A model generated the notes under the pieces. The model was not told the DNA's origin. It worked only from the letters and a program-made list of their open reading frames with translations, and did no database searches. The translations under genes were made by a program, and so were the position numbers. Positions 28,734 through 39,585 of a stretch of DNA of 64,000 nucleotides are shown here, piece by piece. The stretch covers positions 36,058 through 100,057 of the forward strand of contig NZ_AYMP01000031.1 in the NCBI RefSeq assembly GCF_000633515.1. Reading direction: 5' to 3'. Origin of the DNA: Morganella morganii H1r (GTDB taxonomy: Bacteria > Pseudomonadota > Gammaproteobacteria > Enterobacterales > Enterobacteriaceae). The first letter of the stretch is position 1. Each line of letters starts with the position of its first letter.

Positions 28734-29981
28734 TTACTGCCCGCTCAGAATACGTGCCGGTTCAAGGCGGCAGGCGCGTCTCGCCGGATACCAGCTTGCC
28801 AGCAGGCTCAGCACAATGGTGGTCAGAACCACATACAGCAGGTCTGTCAGCCGCAGCTCCGACGGCAGAAAATCAATAAAATAGACATCACCGGACAACA
28901 GTTTATGACCGATAAGGAATTCAATACCACGGATAAGCGGTGTCAGGTTCAGTGCTGCCAGTGTGCCGAGTACCGCCCCGCTGATACAACCAACCATGCC
29001 GGTCAGCAATCCGTACCAGAGGAAAATAGCGCGGATCAGGCTGTCTTTCGCGCCGAGGGTGCGCAGAATGGCGATATCCCCGCTCTTGTCTTTTACTGCA
29101 ATAATCAGGGTAGAAACGATATTGAAACACGCCACGCCAATCACCAGAATCATGGCCAGATACATAATACTGCGCACTAACTGAATGTCGCTGTACATGT
29201 AACCGTATTCGTTGATCCAGCTTTTATAAAAGACATGTTCACGGCTGGCTTCCGCCGCCCGCAGCACCACGTCATTAGCGTTGAAAACATTATCCACGCG
29301 GATTTCAATCCCGGTGACACCCTCACCGTAATCCAGATACTGTTGTGCATCCTCCAGCGGCAGCAGCGCCAGCCGGTGATCCAGCATACCACTCAGACGG
29401 AAAATCCCCGCAACCTGTAACCGGATACGCTTCGGCTGTAACAGGCGCTCACTGCTGTCGTGATTCGGGATCATGATAGTAAGCCAGTCACCCCGGGCGA
29501 CACCGAGAGATTTCGCCGCGCCGTCACCGAGGATTATCTGATTTTTCCCGGCCTGAAAATCCGCCCAGGCATTATCCGCAACAAATGCCGGCAATCCGCT
29601 CACCGACTTCTGAGTGACCGGATCCACGCCCATCAGCTGCATGGCCTGTAATTTGCTGCCTTTCTCCGCCAGTCCGGTAAATTCAATATACGGGCTGGCC
29701 GCCATCACCCCGGGGGTATTTTTGATCCGCAGCAGGCTCTGCGCCCAGGTATCAAACGGTTGTTCAACGGTAGAGATCTGCCCCTGAGGCACCACAGAAA
29801 GCACCCGGTTCTCCAGCTCACGCTCGAAGCCGTTCATGGCACTCAGCCCGATAATCAGTACCGCCACCCCGAGCGTGATCCCCAGGGTGGAAATGACGGA
29901 AATCAGCGAGACCATCCCCGCCCGTTTCCGCCCTTTGCTGAAACGCAGCGCAGTCAGTAATGACAGCGGTAGTACATTCAT
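28734..29981 (-). CDS. lolE: lipoprotein-releasing ABC transporter permease LolE
   Basis: The 415-residue inner-membrane protein has an N-terminal helix, a large periplasmic domain (about 50-265) and three C-terminal helices, as in the FtsX/MacB-type permeases. With LolC and LolD it extracts outer-membrane lipoproteins and passes them to LolA. Its start overlaps the lolD stop by four bases. Last gene of the lolCDE operon. Confidence 0.95.
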   Translation of the reverse strand: MNVLPLSLLTALRFSKGRKRAGMVSLISVISTLGITLGVAVLIIGLSAMNGFERELENRVLSVVPQGQISTVEQPFDTWAQSLLRIKNTPGVMAASPYIEFTGLAEKGSKLQAMQLMGVDPVTQKSVSGLPAFVADNAWADFQAGKNQIILGDGAAKSLGVARGDWLTIMIPNHDSSERLLQPKRIRLQVAGIFRLSGMLDHRLALLPLEDAQQYLDYGEGVTGIEIRVDNVFNANDVVLRAAEASREHVFYKSWINEYGYMYSDIQLVRSIMYLAMILVIGVACFNIVSTLIIAVKDKSGDIAILRTLGAKDSLIRAIFLWYGLLTGMVGCISGAVLGTLAALNLTPLIRGIEFLIGHKLLSGDVYFIDFLPSELRLTDLLYVVLTTIVLSLLASWYPARRACRLEPARILSGQ

Positions 29982-30673
29982 AGCGCCGTCTCCGGCTGTG
30001 CATTCAGAATACCGTCGCGCATTTCCATCTGCCGCCCCATTTTCGCCGCCAGAGCGAGGTCATGAGTGACCACCAGGAAGGCGGTGCCGAGGGTTTTATT
30101 CAGTTCGGATAACAAATCAAAAATACTCTGTGCATTGCGCTGATCCAGGTTACCGGTCGGTTCATCCGCCAGCACCAGTGACGGCTTATTCACCAGTGCA
30201 CGGGCAATCGCCACCCGCTGACGTTCCCCGCCGGAGAGCTCAGACGGCCGGTGATGAGCGCGCGCAGCCACACCAACCCGCTCCAGCATTTCTCCCGCCT
30301 GCGCCAGTGCTTTATCCCGCGCCATACCGCCGATCAGCAGCGGCATTGCCACGTTTTCCGCCGCCGTAAAATCAGGCAGCAGGTGGTGGAACTGGTAGAT
30401 AAAGCCCATTTCTTCATTGCGCAGCGCCGACAGCGCATTCTGGCTCATGGCAGAAAGTGCCGTGCCGTTGAAAATCACCTCACCGGAGGTCGGGGAATCC
30501 AGCCCGCCGAGCAGATGCAGCAGCGTACTTTTCCCCGAGCCGGAACTGCCGACAATCGCCAGCATATCCCCGCGCCGGAGTTCAAAATTGACCTGTTTCA
30601 GGACATCAGTTTCCACTGTGCCCTCATGATAGGATTTGCATAACTGACGACATGCCAGTAATAACTCACTCAT
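29978..30673 (-). CDS. lolD: lipoprotein-releasing ABC transporter ATPase LolD
   Basis: The 231-residue ATPase has Walker [12 protein letters not shown], a Q-loop, signature [15 protein letters not shown] and Walker [10 protein letters not shown]. It powers lipoprotein release by the LolCDE complex. It overlaps lolC by eight bases and lolE by four, so the three are translated together. Confidence 0.96.
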   Translation of the reverse strand: MSELLLACRQLCKSYHEGTVETDVLKQVNFELRRGDMLAIVGSSGSGKSTLLHLLGGLDSPTSGEVIFNGTALSAMSQNALSALRNEEMGFIYQFHHLLPDFTAAENVAMPLLIGGMARDKALAQAGEMLERVGVAARAHHRPSELSGGERQRVAIARALVNKPSLVLADEPTGNLDQRNAQSIFDLLSELNKTLGTAFLVVTHDLALAAKMGRQMEMRDGILNAQPETAL

Positions 30674-31868
30674 AACGTAAAGCCTCCGCGGGTTGTACCG
30701 CTGCCGCCCGCCACGCAGGCCAGAGTGTGGATAATAAAGAGATAAGCATGGCTGCCGCGCCGATAGTGATTACGCGCAGCGGCTCAATGACCGTCGGCAG
30801 CGCGATTCCTTTCGGGATCAGCCCCAGCAGCGGCATCAGAATATTCAGTTGTGAAGAGAGCAGCGTGCCCAGCAGAACGCCGATTACTGAGCCGAGGATC
30901 CCCGCCCCCGCGCCCTGAATCATAAAGATCAGCATAATTTTGCCGCGAGTCATACCCAGCGTTTTCAGAATGGCCACTTCAGTCTGTTTTTCCATCACCA
31001 GCAAGGCCAGTGAGGTAATAATATTAAATGCGGCCACGGCAATAATCAGGCTGAGCAGCAGCCCCATCATATTTTTCTCCATGCGCACCGCCTGAAAAAA
31101 CTCACCTTTCTGCACGCGCCAGTCGGTCCAGACCAGCCCTTCCGGTAATATCTGCTGACTGAGACTGTCCACCTGCAACGGCTGTGACAGATAGAGACGC
31201 CAGCCGGTAATATTACCCGCCGGATAGCGCATCAGACGCGCCGCATCCTCCTGATTCATCAGCACCTGAGTGTTATCGGATTCACTGCCGGAGGAGAAAA
31301 AACCCGCCACGGTAAACAGGCGCTGGCTCGGGATACGTCCCATCGGCGTCAGCTGTGACACATTCGGCACCAGGATACGGACACTGTCCCCGCGCTTAAG
31401 CCCCATGCGTTTCGCCACGCCTTCGCCGACCACCACATGATATTGTCCTGCCGCCAGGTCGGACGGCCGGGTATTCACCAGATAATCCAGCAGCGGTTCA
31501 TCCCCCTGCGGATCAATTCCGGTCACGGAGGCGATCCCCACATTGCCGGTGCTCTGCAATACCACGTCACCGGTGACAATCGGGGCGGTTTTTACCACAT
31601 CACGCAGCCCGGCGAGTTGTGAGACCGGATGCGTCTGCGGATCCAGCATGCCGTTTCCGGTGGTGATGACCGCCTGCGGCATAAAATCGAGGATACTCTG
31701 CTGCAATGAGCGTTCAAAACCGTTCATCACGGATGTCACGGTGATAAGTGCTGTCACCCCCAGCGTGATGCCGATAGCGGAAAGCAGCGAAACAAAACGG
31801 GCAAAGCGATCCGTGCCGCGTCCCCGCATGTAACGCAGACCGATTAAAAATGAGACAGACTGAAACAT
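30666..31868 (-). CDS. lolC: lipoprotein-releasing ABC transporter permease LolC
   Basis: The 400-residue permease matches LolC: helix at about 22-45 ([16 protein letters not shown]), periplasmic domain that binds LolA, then three membrane helices ending [10 protein letters not shown]. It is the first gene of the operon and divergent from mfd, as in E. coli. Confidence 0.95.
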   Translation of the reverse strand: MFQSVSFLIGLRYMRGRGTDRFARFVSLLSAIGITLGVTALITVTSVMNGFERSLQQSILDFMPQAVITTGNGMLDPQTHPVSQLAGLRDVVKTAPIVTGDVVLQSTGNVGIASVTGIDPQGDEPLLDYLVNTRPSDLAAGQYHVVVGEGVAKRMGLKRGDSVRILVPNVSQLTPMGRIPSQRLFTVAGFFSSGSESDNTQVLMNQEDAARLMRYPAGNITGWRLYLSQPLQVDSLSQQILPEGLVWTDWRVQKGEFFQAVRMEKNMMGLLLSLIIAVAAFNIITSLALLVMEKQTEVAILKTLGMTRGKIMLIFMIQGAGAGILGSVIGVLLGTLLSSQLNILMPLLGLIPKGIALPTVIEPLRVITIGAAAMLISLLSTLWPAWRAAAVQPAEALRYE

Positions 31869-32107
31869 GAAATCTGAACGCCCCTGTTGCCAAAGCGAAG
31901 TGTTCAGGGATAATAAAGGCTCCGGTTGATGAATGGAACCACTCCCGCCCGTTTGCGGTAGTTTTTTTTCATTGACGGTCAGCGTGTTGCCGGTATCAGA
32001 CCACCTCCGGACCGGCGGCGCGGCGGCCTTTTATTGCCCGGACAAGCCACTCCGGTATGGCAGAACTTTGTTACCTGACAGAAACACGCAGCCCGATGGA
32101 AAACCGA

Positions 32108-35100
32108 ATGTCGCTGAAAACACGCTATGAACTCCCGGCCCGTGCCGCAGACACCCGCCAGCTCGGTGAAATGACCGGCGCAGCCTGTGCGGTGGAAACC
32201 GCGTCGATAATTGAACAACACGACGGCCCCGTCATCCTGGTCACCCGCGATATGCAGAATGCCCTGCGGCTGCGGGATGAAATCCGCCAGTTTACCGCAC
32301 TCCCGGCAGAAACCCTTGCCGACTGGGAAACCCTGCCGTATGACAGCTTCTCGCCGCATCAGGAGATTATCTCCAACCGGTTATCCACGTTATACCGCCT
32401 GCCGACTCTGGAAAAAGGCGCTCTGATCCTGCCGGTCAATACACTGATGCAGAAAGTGTGTCCGCCTGAATTCCTCACAAGTCATGCCCTGGTGATGGCA
32501 AAAGGGGAAAAACTGTCGCGGGACAAGCTGCGTGAAGAGCTGGTTCAGGGCGGTTACCGCAGTGTCGAACAGGTACTGGAGCACGGCGAGTTTGCCATTC
32601 GCGGGGCATTGCTGGATCTGTTCCCGATGGGCAGCGAACTGCCGTTCCGGATTGATTTCTTTGATGATGAAATCGACAGCCTGCGTACCTTTGATGTCGA
32701 TACCCAGCGAACCCTCGATGAAGTGAATGCGATCAATCTGCTGCCCGCTCACGAATTCCCGACAGATAAAGACGCTATCGAGCTGTTCCGCAGTCAGTGG
32801 CGCGAAACCTTTGAGGTGCGCCGCGATCCGGAACATATTTATCAGCAGGTCAGCAAAGGTACCCTGCCCGCCGGTATCGAATACTGGCAGCCACTGTTTT
32901 TCACCGCACCGCTGGTACCGCTGTTTGACTATCTGCCGGATAATACGCTGCTGGTAACCCAGGATTTGCAGGAATCCGCCGATCGTTTCCGCCGTGATGT
33001 GCAACAGCGTTTTGAAAGCCGGGGTGTGGATCCGATGCGGCCGTTACTGCCGCCGTCACAGCTGTGGCTGACGCCGGAAGAACTCAATCAGCAGATGAAA
33101 ACGCTGCCGCGTGTGCAGCTGAATAATGACAAACTGCCGCGTAAAGCCGCCAATACCAACCTCGGGTATACCGCGCTGCCGGATCTGAAAGTCAACCCGC
33201 AGCTGAAATCCCCGCTTGACCCGCTGCGCCGCTTCCTGGAAAGCACCGACGCTGCCGTGATTTTCTCGGTGGAAAGTGAGGGACGGCGTGAAAGCGTGCA
33301 GGAACTGCTGGCGCGGATCAAAATCAAACCGGCGGAAATCCGCGCGTTACAGGACGCAACCGTGCCGGGCATTTATGTCATGATCGGTGCTGCCGAACAC
33401 GGTTTTGTTGATAATGACCGTCAGCGTGTTCTGATCTGCGAAAGCGATATGCTGGGTGAGCGCGTGGTGCGCCGCCGTCAGGACACCCGCCGTACCATTA
33501 ACACCGATACCCTGATCCGCAACCTCGCGGAACTGCGCCCCGGTCAGCCGGTGGTGCATCTGGAGCACGGGGTCGGCCGTTATCAGGGATTAACCACCCT
33601 GGAAGCCGGAGGGATCAAGGCAGAATACCTGATCCTCACCTACGCCGGAGAAGACAAACTGTATGTGCCGGTGTCGTCGCTACATCTGATCAGCCGCTAT
33701 GCCGGAGGCGCGGATGAAAGCGCCCCGCTGCACAGACTCGGTGGCGAAGCCTGGAGCAAAGCGCGTCAGAAAGCGGCAGAAAAAGTCCGTGATGTGGCGG
33801 CACAGTTACTGGATATTTATGCACAGCGGGCCGTCAAACCCGGCTTTGCTTTTAAGCATGATCGCGGACAGTACCGCGAGTTTTGCCAGTCCTTCCCGTT
33901 TGAAACCACCGCAGATCAGGAGCAGGCTATCAATGCGGTGCTGAGTGATATGTGTCAGCCGGTGGCAATGGACAGACTGGTGTGCGGTGATGTCGGTTTC
34001 GGTAAAACCGAGGTCGCAATGCGGGCGGCCTTCCTCGCCGTCCATAACCACAAACAGGTTGCTGTGCTGGTGCCGACTACCCTGCTCGCGCAACAGCACT
34101 ATGATAACTTCCGTGACCGTTTCGCCAACTGGCCGGTGCGGATTGAAGTCCTGTCCCGTTTCCGCAGTGCCAAAGAGCAGCAGCAGGTGCTGGATGATAC
34201 CCGGGAAGGTAAAGTGGATATCATTATCGGTACACACAAGCTGCTGCAGAGTGATGTGCACTGGCATGATCTCGGCCTGCTGGTGGTGGATGAAGAACAC
34301 CGCTTTGGTGTCCGCCATAAAGAACGCATCAAGGCGATGCGTGCCAATGTGGATATCCTGACCCTCACCGCCACCCCGATCCCGCGCACCCTGAATATGG
34401 CGATGAGCGGCATGCGGGACCTTTCTATTATCGCCACCCCGCCGGCAAGACGGCTGGCGGTGAAAACCTTTGTCCGCCAGTATGATGAGCTGGTGGTGCG
34501 GGAAGCGATTCTGCGTGAGGTACTGCGCGGCGGTCAGGTCTATTATCTCTACAATGATGTGGAAAACATTGAAAAAGCCCGCGACCGTATTGCGGAATTG
34601 GTGCCGGAAGCCCGTGTGGCCGTCGGCCACGGACAGATGCGTGAACGCGAGCTTGAGCGGGTCATGACTGACTTCCACCATCAGCGTTTTAATGTGCTGG
34701 TATGTACCACGATTATTGAAACCGGTATCGATATTCCCAGCGCCAATACCATTATCATCGAACGGGCCGATCATTTCGGGCTGGCACAATTGCATCAGCT
34801 GCGTGGTCGTGTCGGGCGTTCACACCATCAGGCCTATGCCTATCTGCTGACACCGCACCCGAAAGCCATGACTACCGATGCCCATAAACGCCTGGAAGCA
34901 ATTGCGTCTCTGGAAGACCTGGGGGCCGGATTTGCCCTCGCCACGCATGACCTGGAAATCCGTGGTGCGGGTGAACTGCTGGGCGAAGATCAGAGCGGTC
35001 AGATGGCCAGTGTTGGTTTCACGCTCTATATGGAGATGCTGGAAAGTGCGGTCGATTCCCTGAAAAGCGGCAAAGAGCCGTCACTGGAAGACCTTACCCA

Positions 35101-35548
35101 GAGCCAGACCGAAGTGGAGCTGCGTATGCCTGCCCTGCTGCCGGAAGATTACCTGCCGGATGTCAGCATGCGCCTCTCCTTCTACAAACGGATTGCCAGC
35201 GCGCGCAGCGATACCGAACTGACCGGGCTGAAAATTGAGCTGATTGACCGCTTCGGTCTGCTGCCGGATGCCGGTCGTCACCTGCTGGCGGCAGCGGGTC
35301 TGCGCCTGCAGGCACAGGCGCTGGGGATCCGCCGGATTGAGGCCCAGGAAAAAGGCGGTTTTGTTGAGTTCAGTGAGAAAAACCATGTCGACCCGGCGTA
35401 TCTTATCGGGCTGCTGCAAAATAACCCGAAACAGTACCGGCTGGACGGCCCGTCAAAACTGAAGTTTATCTGTGACCTGACCGACCGCAGCAAACGTATT
35501 GAGTTTGTCGCCGATTTACTGACCGCCTTTGCCGCTCATCCGGTATAA
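32108..35548 (+). CDS. mfd: transcription-repair coupling factor Mfd
   Basis: This ATP-dependent translocase removes RNA polymerase stalled at lesions and recruits UvrA. I prefer the ATG at 32108 (MSLKTRYELPARA), giving 1146 residues aligned with the E. coli N-terminus; 32057 is also open. In order are the UvrB-like region, the RNA-polymerase interaction domain, and helicase motifs GDVGFGKTEVAMRAAF (Walker A), DEEHRFG (motif II), TATPIPRT and the RGRVGRSHHQAYAY TRG motif, then a C-terminal TRCF domain. Confidence 0.96.
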   Translation: MSLKTRYELPARAADTRQLGEMTGAACAVETASIIEQHDGPVILVTRDMQNALRLRDEIRQFTALPAETLADWETLPYDSFSPHQEIISNRLSTLYRLPTLEKGALILPVNTLMQKVCPPEFLTSHALVMAKGEKLSRDKLREELVQGGYRSVEQVLEHGEFAIRGALLDLFPMGSELPFRIDFFDDEIDSLRTFDVDTQRTLDEVNAINLLPAHEFPTDKDAIELFRSQWRETFEVRRDPEHIYQQVSKGTLPAGIEYWQPLFFTAPLVPLFDYLPDNTLLVTQDLQESADRFRRDVQQRFESRGVDPMRPLLPPSQLWLTPEELNQQMKTLPRVQLNNDKLPRKAANTNLGYTALPDLKVNPQLKSPLDPLRRFLESTDAAVIFSVESEGRRESVQELLARIKIKPAEIRALQDATVPGIYVMIGAAEHGFVDNDRQRVLICESDMLGERVVRRRQDTRRTINTDTLIRNLAELRPGQPVVHLEHGVGRYQGLTTLEAGGIKAEYLILTYAGEDKLYVPVSSLHLISRYAGGADESAPLHRLGGEAWSKARQKAAEKVRDVAAQLLDIYAQRAVKPGFAFKHDRGQYREFCQSFPFETTADQEQAINAVLSDMCQPVAMDRLVCGDVGFGKTEVAMRAAFLAVHNHKQVAVLVPTTLLAQQHYDNFRDRFANWPVRIEVLSRFRSAKEQQQVLDDTREGKVDIIIGTHKLLQSDVHWHDLGLLVVDEEHRFGVRHKERIKAMRANVDILTLTATPIPRTLNMAMSGMRDLSIIATPPARRLAVKTFVRQYDELVVREAILREVLRGGQVYYLYNDVENIEKARDRIAELVPEARVAVGHGQMRERELERVMTDFHHQRFNVLVCTTIIETGIDIPSANTIIIERADHFGLAQLHQLRGRVGRSHHQAYAYLLTPHPKAMTTDAHKRLEAIASLEDLGAGFALATHDLEIRGAGELLGEDQSGQMASVGFTLYMEMLESAVDSLKSGKEPSLEDLTQSQTEVELRMPALLPEDYLPDVSMRLSFYKRIASARSDTELTGLKIELIDRFGLLPDAGRHLLAAAGLRLQAQALGIRRIEAQEKGGFVEFSEKNHVDPAYLIGLLQNNPKQYRLDGPSKLKFICDLTDRSKRIEFVADLLTAFAAHPV

Positions 35549-35696
35549 CGCACAACATCCTCTCTGTCAGGTGCCGGTTTTGGCCGGTACCGCCGGAATG
35601 AATAAAAATCCACTTATTGTGAATATTAATTTGCAAGGTGATTATTAGTTCGGTTAGTATTTACCAAAATATAATGACAACAACAGGGTAAATACT

Positions 35697-36866
35697 ATGG
35701 ATCGTCGTTCGTTTCTGAAATCAACAGGGATCGCATTCGGTGGCTTAACGGCTGCTTCTCTGATCAGCACCGGTCATGCCGCCACTGATACCGTTTCTCC
35801 CGCGGTTAACGCCGCCCCCCTCAGTGCAGAAAATCCGCTGCTGCTGAACTTCAATGAAAACTCACTGGGGATGTCTCCGAAAGCCCGCCGGGCGATTATT
35901 GATGCCCTTCCCGGCGCGTTCCGCTATCCGGATGCCGCCCGCGAAGCGCTGATTGAACAGATTGCCGCGCACTTCTCACTGACACCGGCGCACATCAGCC
36001 TCGGAAATGGTTCCTCGGAAACCATTCAGGCGGCTGTACAGATGCTGGTGGCGGATGCGCAGAAAAAACAGCAGCCTGTACAATTGATTGTGCCGGACCC
36101 GACCTTTAATTATGCCGAACTGTATGCTGAGCCGCTGGGCGTGAATATTGTCAAAGTGCCGCTGAAAGCCGATCTCTCTTTCGACCTTGCGGCCATGCAG
36201 GCGATTGCGGATAACTTTGCCGGTCATTCCGTTATCTATATCTGTAACCCGAATAACCCGACCGCGATGGTTACCCCGGCATCACAACTCGCGCAGTGGG
36301 TAAACCAGGCACCGCCACAGCAGAATTTTATTATTGATGAGGCGTATGCGGAATTTGTGTCTGATCCGCAATTTAAAAGTGCGGTTGAATGGGTGGCTGC
36401 CGGAAAATCCAATATTATTGTGACGCGGACATTCTCGAAAATATTTGCCCTGGCCGGGCTTCGTATCGGTTACGGTATTTCCGTGCCGGTAGTAACAGAG
36501 CAGATAAATAATTTCAATTCTATCGATAATACTAATATAGCAGGTGCCGTTTCCGCACTGGCATCCCTGAATGATAAACCGTTTATTGATTACAGTCGTC
36601 ATTCAACGGATGTATCACGGGAAATTGTGGCAACCGCACTGAAGGAATTAAATCTGCCTTATGCCCCCTCACAGGCTAATTTTATCTTCCATAAAGTCAG
36701 CGGGGATGTAAAAACCTATCAGCAGCGGATGAAAGAGAATCATATTATGGTCGGCCGTGAATTTCCGCCGGTGACGGGCTGGAGTCGCCTGACATTAGGT
36801 ACACCGGAAGAAATGCAGCAATTTGTGGCGGTATTAAAACAATTTCGTCAGAAAGGCTGGGTTTAA
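35697..36866 (+). CDS. Tat-exported PLP-dependent aminotransferase, HisC-like
   Basis: The 389-residue protein begins with a twin-arginine signal (DRRSFLK, hydrophobic stretch GIAFGGLTAASLIS, then HAA), so it should be folded in the cytoplasm and exported to the periplasm. The rest is a fold-type I aminotransferase close to histidinol-phosphate aminotransferases: NPNNPT with Asn187, Asp214 (IIDEAYAEF), PLP Lys248 (TFSKIFALAGLRIGYG) and the C-terminal Arg (GWSRLTLG). The substrate is unknown. It stands alone behind mfd with its own terminator. Confidence 0.85.
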   Translation: MDRRSFLKSTGIAFGGLTAASLISTGHAATDTVSPAVNAAPLSAENPLLLNFNENSLGMSPKARRAIIDALPGAFRYPDAAREALIEQIAAHFSLTPAHISLGNGSSETIQAAVQMLVADAQKKQQPVQLIVPDPTFNYAELYAEPLGVNIVKVPLKADLSFDLAAMQAIADNFAGHSVIYICNPNNPTAMVTPASQLAQWVNQAPPQQNFIIDEAYAEFVSDPQFKSAVEWVAAGKSNIIVTRTFSKIFALAGLRIGYGISVPVVTEQINNFNSIDNTNIAGAVSALASLNDKPFIDYSRHSTDVSREIVATALKELNLPYAPSQANFIFHKVSGDVKTYQQRMKENHIMVGREFPPVTGWSRLTLGTPEEMQQFVAVLKQFRQKGWV

Positions 36867-36896
36867 TTTCCGGTTACTTTAAATAAAAAATGATGG

Positions 36897-36932
36897 ATAC
36901 CGGTTTGCCGCATTAACCGGTATTTTCTTTTT
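36897..36932 (+). terminator. terminator after the Tat-aminotransferase gene
   Basis: The stem ATACCGGTT / AACCGGTAT with a nine-base loop is followed by TTTTCTTTTTTT. Confidence 0.85.
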
Positions 36933-36948
36933 TTGTCCGCAACGCACT

Positions 36949-37437
36949 TTATTTCGCGTTATTCAGTCCGGGTAAAATGATCAGCCGCCCGGTGTTATCC
37001 ACCGGCATGACATCACCGGGATTATAATTGATTCTCACTCTGCCGACGGTATCTTTGATTTTATACACCACATCATAGCCGATAATCCGGTGCTCATAGG
37101 TGTAAGCCATGGTGCAGGAGCGGTATGTCGGGCCGCCGTACACCTTTGGTGCGTGCAGCAGAGTTTCATACAGCAGATACGGAGTACAGACCTGTTCTGT
37201 CGGATGGACGATATCCAGAAGGTCTCGTTTATACGGGCCGGGCATGGTTGTCAGATCACAGTATTCATGACGCACCGGAACCGTTGCCATAATAGGTTCG
37301 GATGAAAGCACCTCAGCAACAGCGGGATGCTTATTCTTTGTCACAGCCAAAAAAATAATGACCACAAAAATAACAAGAAGAAGCACAAGTCCTGTGAATG
37401 TTATTCGTGATAATGGTTTCCGTTCAATTTTATTCAT
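36949..37437 (-). CDS. UmoD/YcfJ-like envelope protein without glycine zipper
   Basis: From the ATG at 37437 (MNKIERKPLSRITFTG) the protein is 162 residues, with one N-terminal membrane helix and a periplasmic domain with four cysteines. The first part (AVAEVLSSEPI...EYC) and the end (IIGYDVVYKIKDTVGRVRINYNPGD) align with E. coli YcfJ, but the glycine-zipper middle is missing. Proteus UmoD, of this family, raises expression of the flagellar master operon. In E. coli ycfJ also adjoins ndh. The frame is open 24 codons further up (37509), which would add a second helix. Confidence 0.75.
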   Translation of the reverse strand: MNKIERKPLSRITFTGLVLLLVIFVVIIFLAVTKNKHPAVAEVLSSEPIMATVPVRHEYCDLTTMPGPYKRDLLDIVHPTEQVCTPYLLYETLLHAPKVYGGPTYRSCTMAYTYEHRIIGYDVVYKIKDTVGRVRINYNPGDVMPVDNTGRLIILPGLNNAK

Positions 37438-37794
37438 TGTCAAATTATATAAATATCCAGCGGTGATAATTAGGATTATTCCTACCTGTAACCGGTTTAT
37501 TTTTAACATTTAATCTTACCGGACTATATTCCCACAGCACCGCTAAATAAAAGTTAAATAATAATGATGAAACAAAAATTCTGTCCCTGTAATTTATTAA
37601 TTCAACCTGACTGTATGTGTACTGACAACGATCAACAATAATTAATAAAAAGCAGTATCTGCCTTATTTTATGCATTACCACAGGAATTATCTGTTAGTG
37701 ATGATACGAAATCGCTGCTGAATAATACATTTTCCGGTTTTACATCAAATCCGTGAAATATCTGTTTCCATACTTTCAGCGGGGTTTATTATTA
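37438..37794. other. AT-rich intergenic DNA between umoD-like gene and ndh
   Basis: I see no further gene in this stretch. It must hold the promoter for the umoD-like gene on the reverse strand, but no clear boxes stand out. Confidence 0.5.
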
Positions 37795-37820
37795 TAAAAA
37801 ATGACGCCCTGAGGCGTCAT
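37795..37820 (-). terminator. ndh terminator
   Basis: On the reverse strand the stem ATGACGCC / GGCGTCAT with a four-base loop is followed by TTTTTATA. Confidence 0.9.
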
Positions 37821-37836
37821 TATCGGAGGAGATCAA

Positions 37837-39141
37837 TTAATGTAATTTCAGCCGCGGACGGATAATCCGGTTTATACCACCGACCAGCATCATCAGCCCG
37901 GTTTTAATATAGCCGTGCAGCGCAATCTGATGCATACGATACAGCGAAATATACATCACACGGGCAATACGTCCTTCAATCATCATATTGCCGCGCATCA
38001 GGTTACCCATCAGGCTGCCGACCGTACTGAACCGGGAGAGGGAAACCAGTGAGCCGTGATCTTTGAACACATAATCCTTCAGCGGCTTATCGCTGAGTAC
38101 TGCAAGGATGTTGTGATAACAGCGGGTTGCCATCTGGTGTGCTGACTGTGCGCGCGGCGGAACAAATCCCCCTTCTTTTTTCGGGCAGGATGAGCAGTCG
38201 CCGATAGCGAAAATTGCGTCATCACGGGTGGTCTGGAGTGTTGGTTTAACCACCAGCTGATTAATACGGTTAGTTTCCAGCCCGCCAATCTCTTTCAGGA
38301 AATCCGGAGCCTTGATGCCCGCCGCCCAGACCATCAGACTTGCGGTGATATGCTCGCCGTCTTTGGTGTTCAGACCGGATTCATCGGCACTGGTGACCAT
38401 GGTCTGCGTCATCACACGCACACCCAGTTTGGTAAGCTCCTGATGTGCGGCACCGGCAATTTTCGGCGGCAGTGCAGGCAGAATACGCTCACCCGCCTCC
38501 ACCAGCGTCACATTCAGTGCATCGGTATTCAGACCTTTAAAACCGTAGCTGTGAAGCTGTTCAACGGCATTATACAGCTCCGCTGACAGCTCCACCCCGG
38601 TCGCTCCGCCGCCGACAATCGCGATATTCACTTTGTCGCCTTCGCCGTGGCTGGCGGAGTATTTCAGGAACAGGTTCAGCATCTCATTATGGAAGCGGTT
38701 CGCCTGTGACGGGCTGTCGAGGAAGATACAGTTTTCTTTGATCCCCGGGGTACCGAAATCGTTGGAGGTGCTGCCCAGCGCCATGACCAGGATGTCATAA
38801 TCCAGGTTACGCTCCGGTACCAGCAGGTCGCCGTTGTTGTCACGGATTTCCGCCAGGGTGATGTTTTTGCTGTCACGATCCAGACCGGTCATTGAACCCA
38901 GCTGGAAATTGAAATAGTGGTTGCGGGCATGCGCCAGGTAGCTCAGGGCATCCACGCCGTCATCCAGAGAACCGGTCGCCACTTCGTGTAACAGCGGTTT
39001 CCACAGGTGGCTGCTGTTGCGATCGACCAGTGTGATTTCCGCTTTTTTCTTCTTACCTAATTTGTGGCCGAGTTGCGTTGCCAGTTCCAGCCCGCCTGCG
39101 CCACCGCCGATAATCACAATCTTCGTATTCGGTGTAGTCAT
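37837..39141 (-). CDS. ndh: NADH dehydrogenase II (non-proton-pumping)
   Basis: The 434-residue flavoenzyme oxidises NADH and reduces ubiquinone at the inner membrane. It has the FAD-binding [14 protein letters not shown] near the N-terminus, the NADH-binding [13 protein letters not shown] and a C-terminal amphipathic membrane-anchoring region. Start is the ATG at 39141 ([13 protein letters not shown]) after AGAGGA. An exact FNR box upstream implies anaerobic repression, as in E. coli. Confidence 0.96.
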   Translation of the reverse strand: MTTPNTKIVIIGGGAGGLELATQLGHKLGKKKKAEITLVDRNSSHLWKPLLHEVATGSLDDGVDALSYLAHARNHYFNFQLGSMTGLDRDSKNITLAEIRDNNGDLLVPERNLDYDILVMALGSTSNDFGTPGIKENCIFLDSPSQANRFHNEMLNLFLKYSASHGEGDKVNIAIVGGGATGVELSAELYNAVEQLHSYGFKGLNTDALNVTLVEAGERILPALPPKIAGAAHQELTKLGVRVMTQTMVTSADESGLNTKDGEHITASLMVWAAGIKAPDFLKEIGGLETNRINQLVVKPTLQTTRDDAIFAIGDCSSCPKKEGGFVPPRAQSAHQMATRCYHNILAVLSDKPLKDYVFKDHGSLVSLSRFSTVGSLMGNLMRGNMMIEGRIARVMYISLYRMHQIALHGYIKTGLMMLVGGINRIIRPRLKLH

Positions 39142-39532
39142 AACATCCTCTGAAAAATAATCTAACGTTATCTCAGGGCTCTTCATAAAAAACAGTGAGA
39201 TAACATCAGACAAAACTGAATCGTGTCACACCATGGTATACCACAACAGGTAATTTGGTCATACCATATTTGATCATAATCAAATTTTGGGTAATCCGGC
39301 GGGAAAATGCAAACATTATTTTAAATTTAGCAAAATAATTTTACTTTTGGTTTACCTCTGATGCTTTCTTTAATCACCGGATTAACTTCTCAGCGCAGCG
39401 GATAATAAAAGCCAGTTATCTTGCTGATTCAGAAAAAGAAAGTTATTGATATAACGCAATGACCGGAACGATACGTAAGAGAAGGATCACAGGAAAGGCA
39501 GATTTGAGACAGGAATCGCTTCAGTTGCAGGG
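39142..39532. other. ndh upstream regulatory region
   Basis: This non-coding stretch between ndh and ycfP contains the FNR site at 39270-39283 and AT-rich DNA around 39300-39360. No gene is supported in it. Confidence 0.6.
39270..39283. promoter_or_regulatory. FNR box upstream of ndh
   Basis: The 14-base sequence TTGATCATAATCAA matches the FNR consensus TTGAT-N4-ATCAA at all ten defined positions. It lies about 130 bases before the ndh start codon. FNR represses ndh anaerobically in E. coli. Confidence 0.8.
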
Positions 39533-39561
39533 GAAAAATACCGCGCCTTCCGCAGGCGCGG
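39533..39561 (-). terminator. terminator of the ycfP-end operon
   Basis: On the reverse strand the stem CCGCGCCT / AGGCGCGG with a five-base loop is followed by TATTTTTCCC, shortly after the ycfP stop. Confidence 0.85.
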
Positions 39562-39585
39562 CTGTTTTACAGAGAGGCGGTGTTA

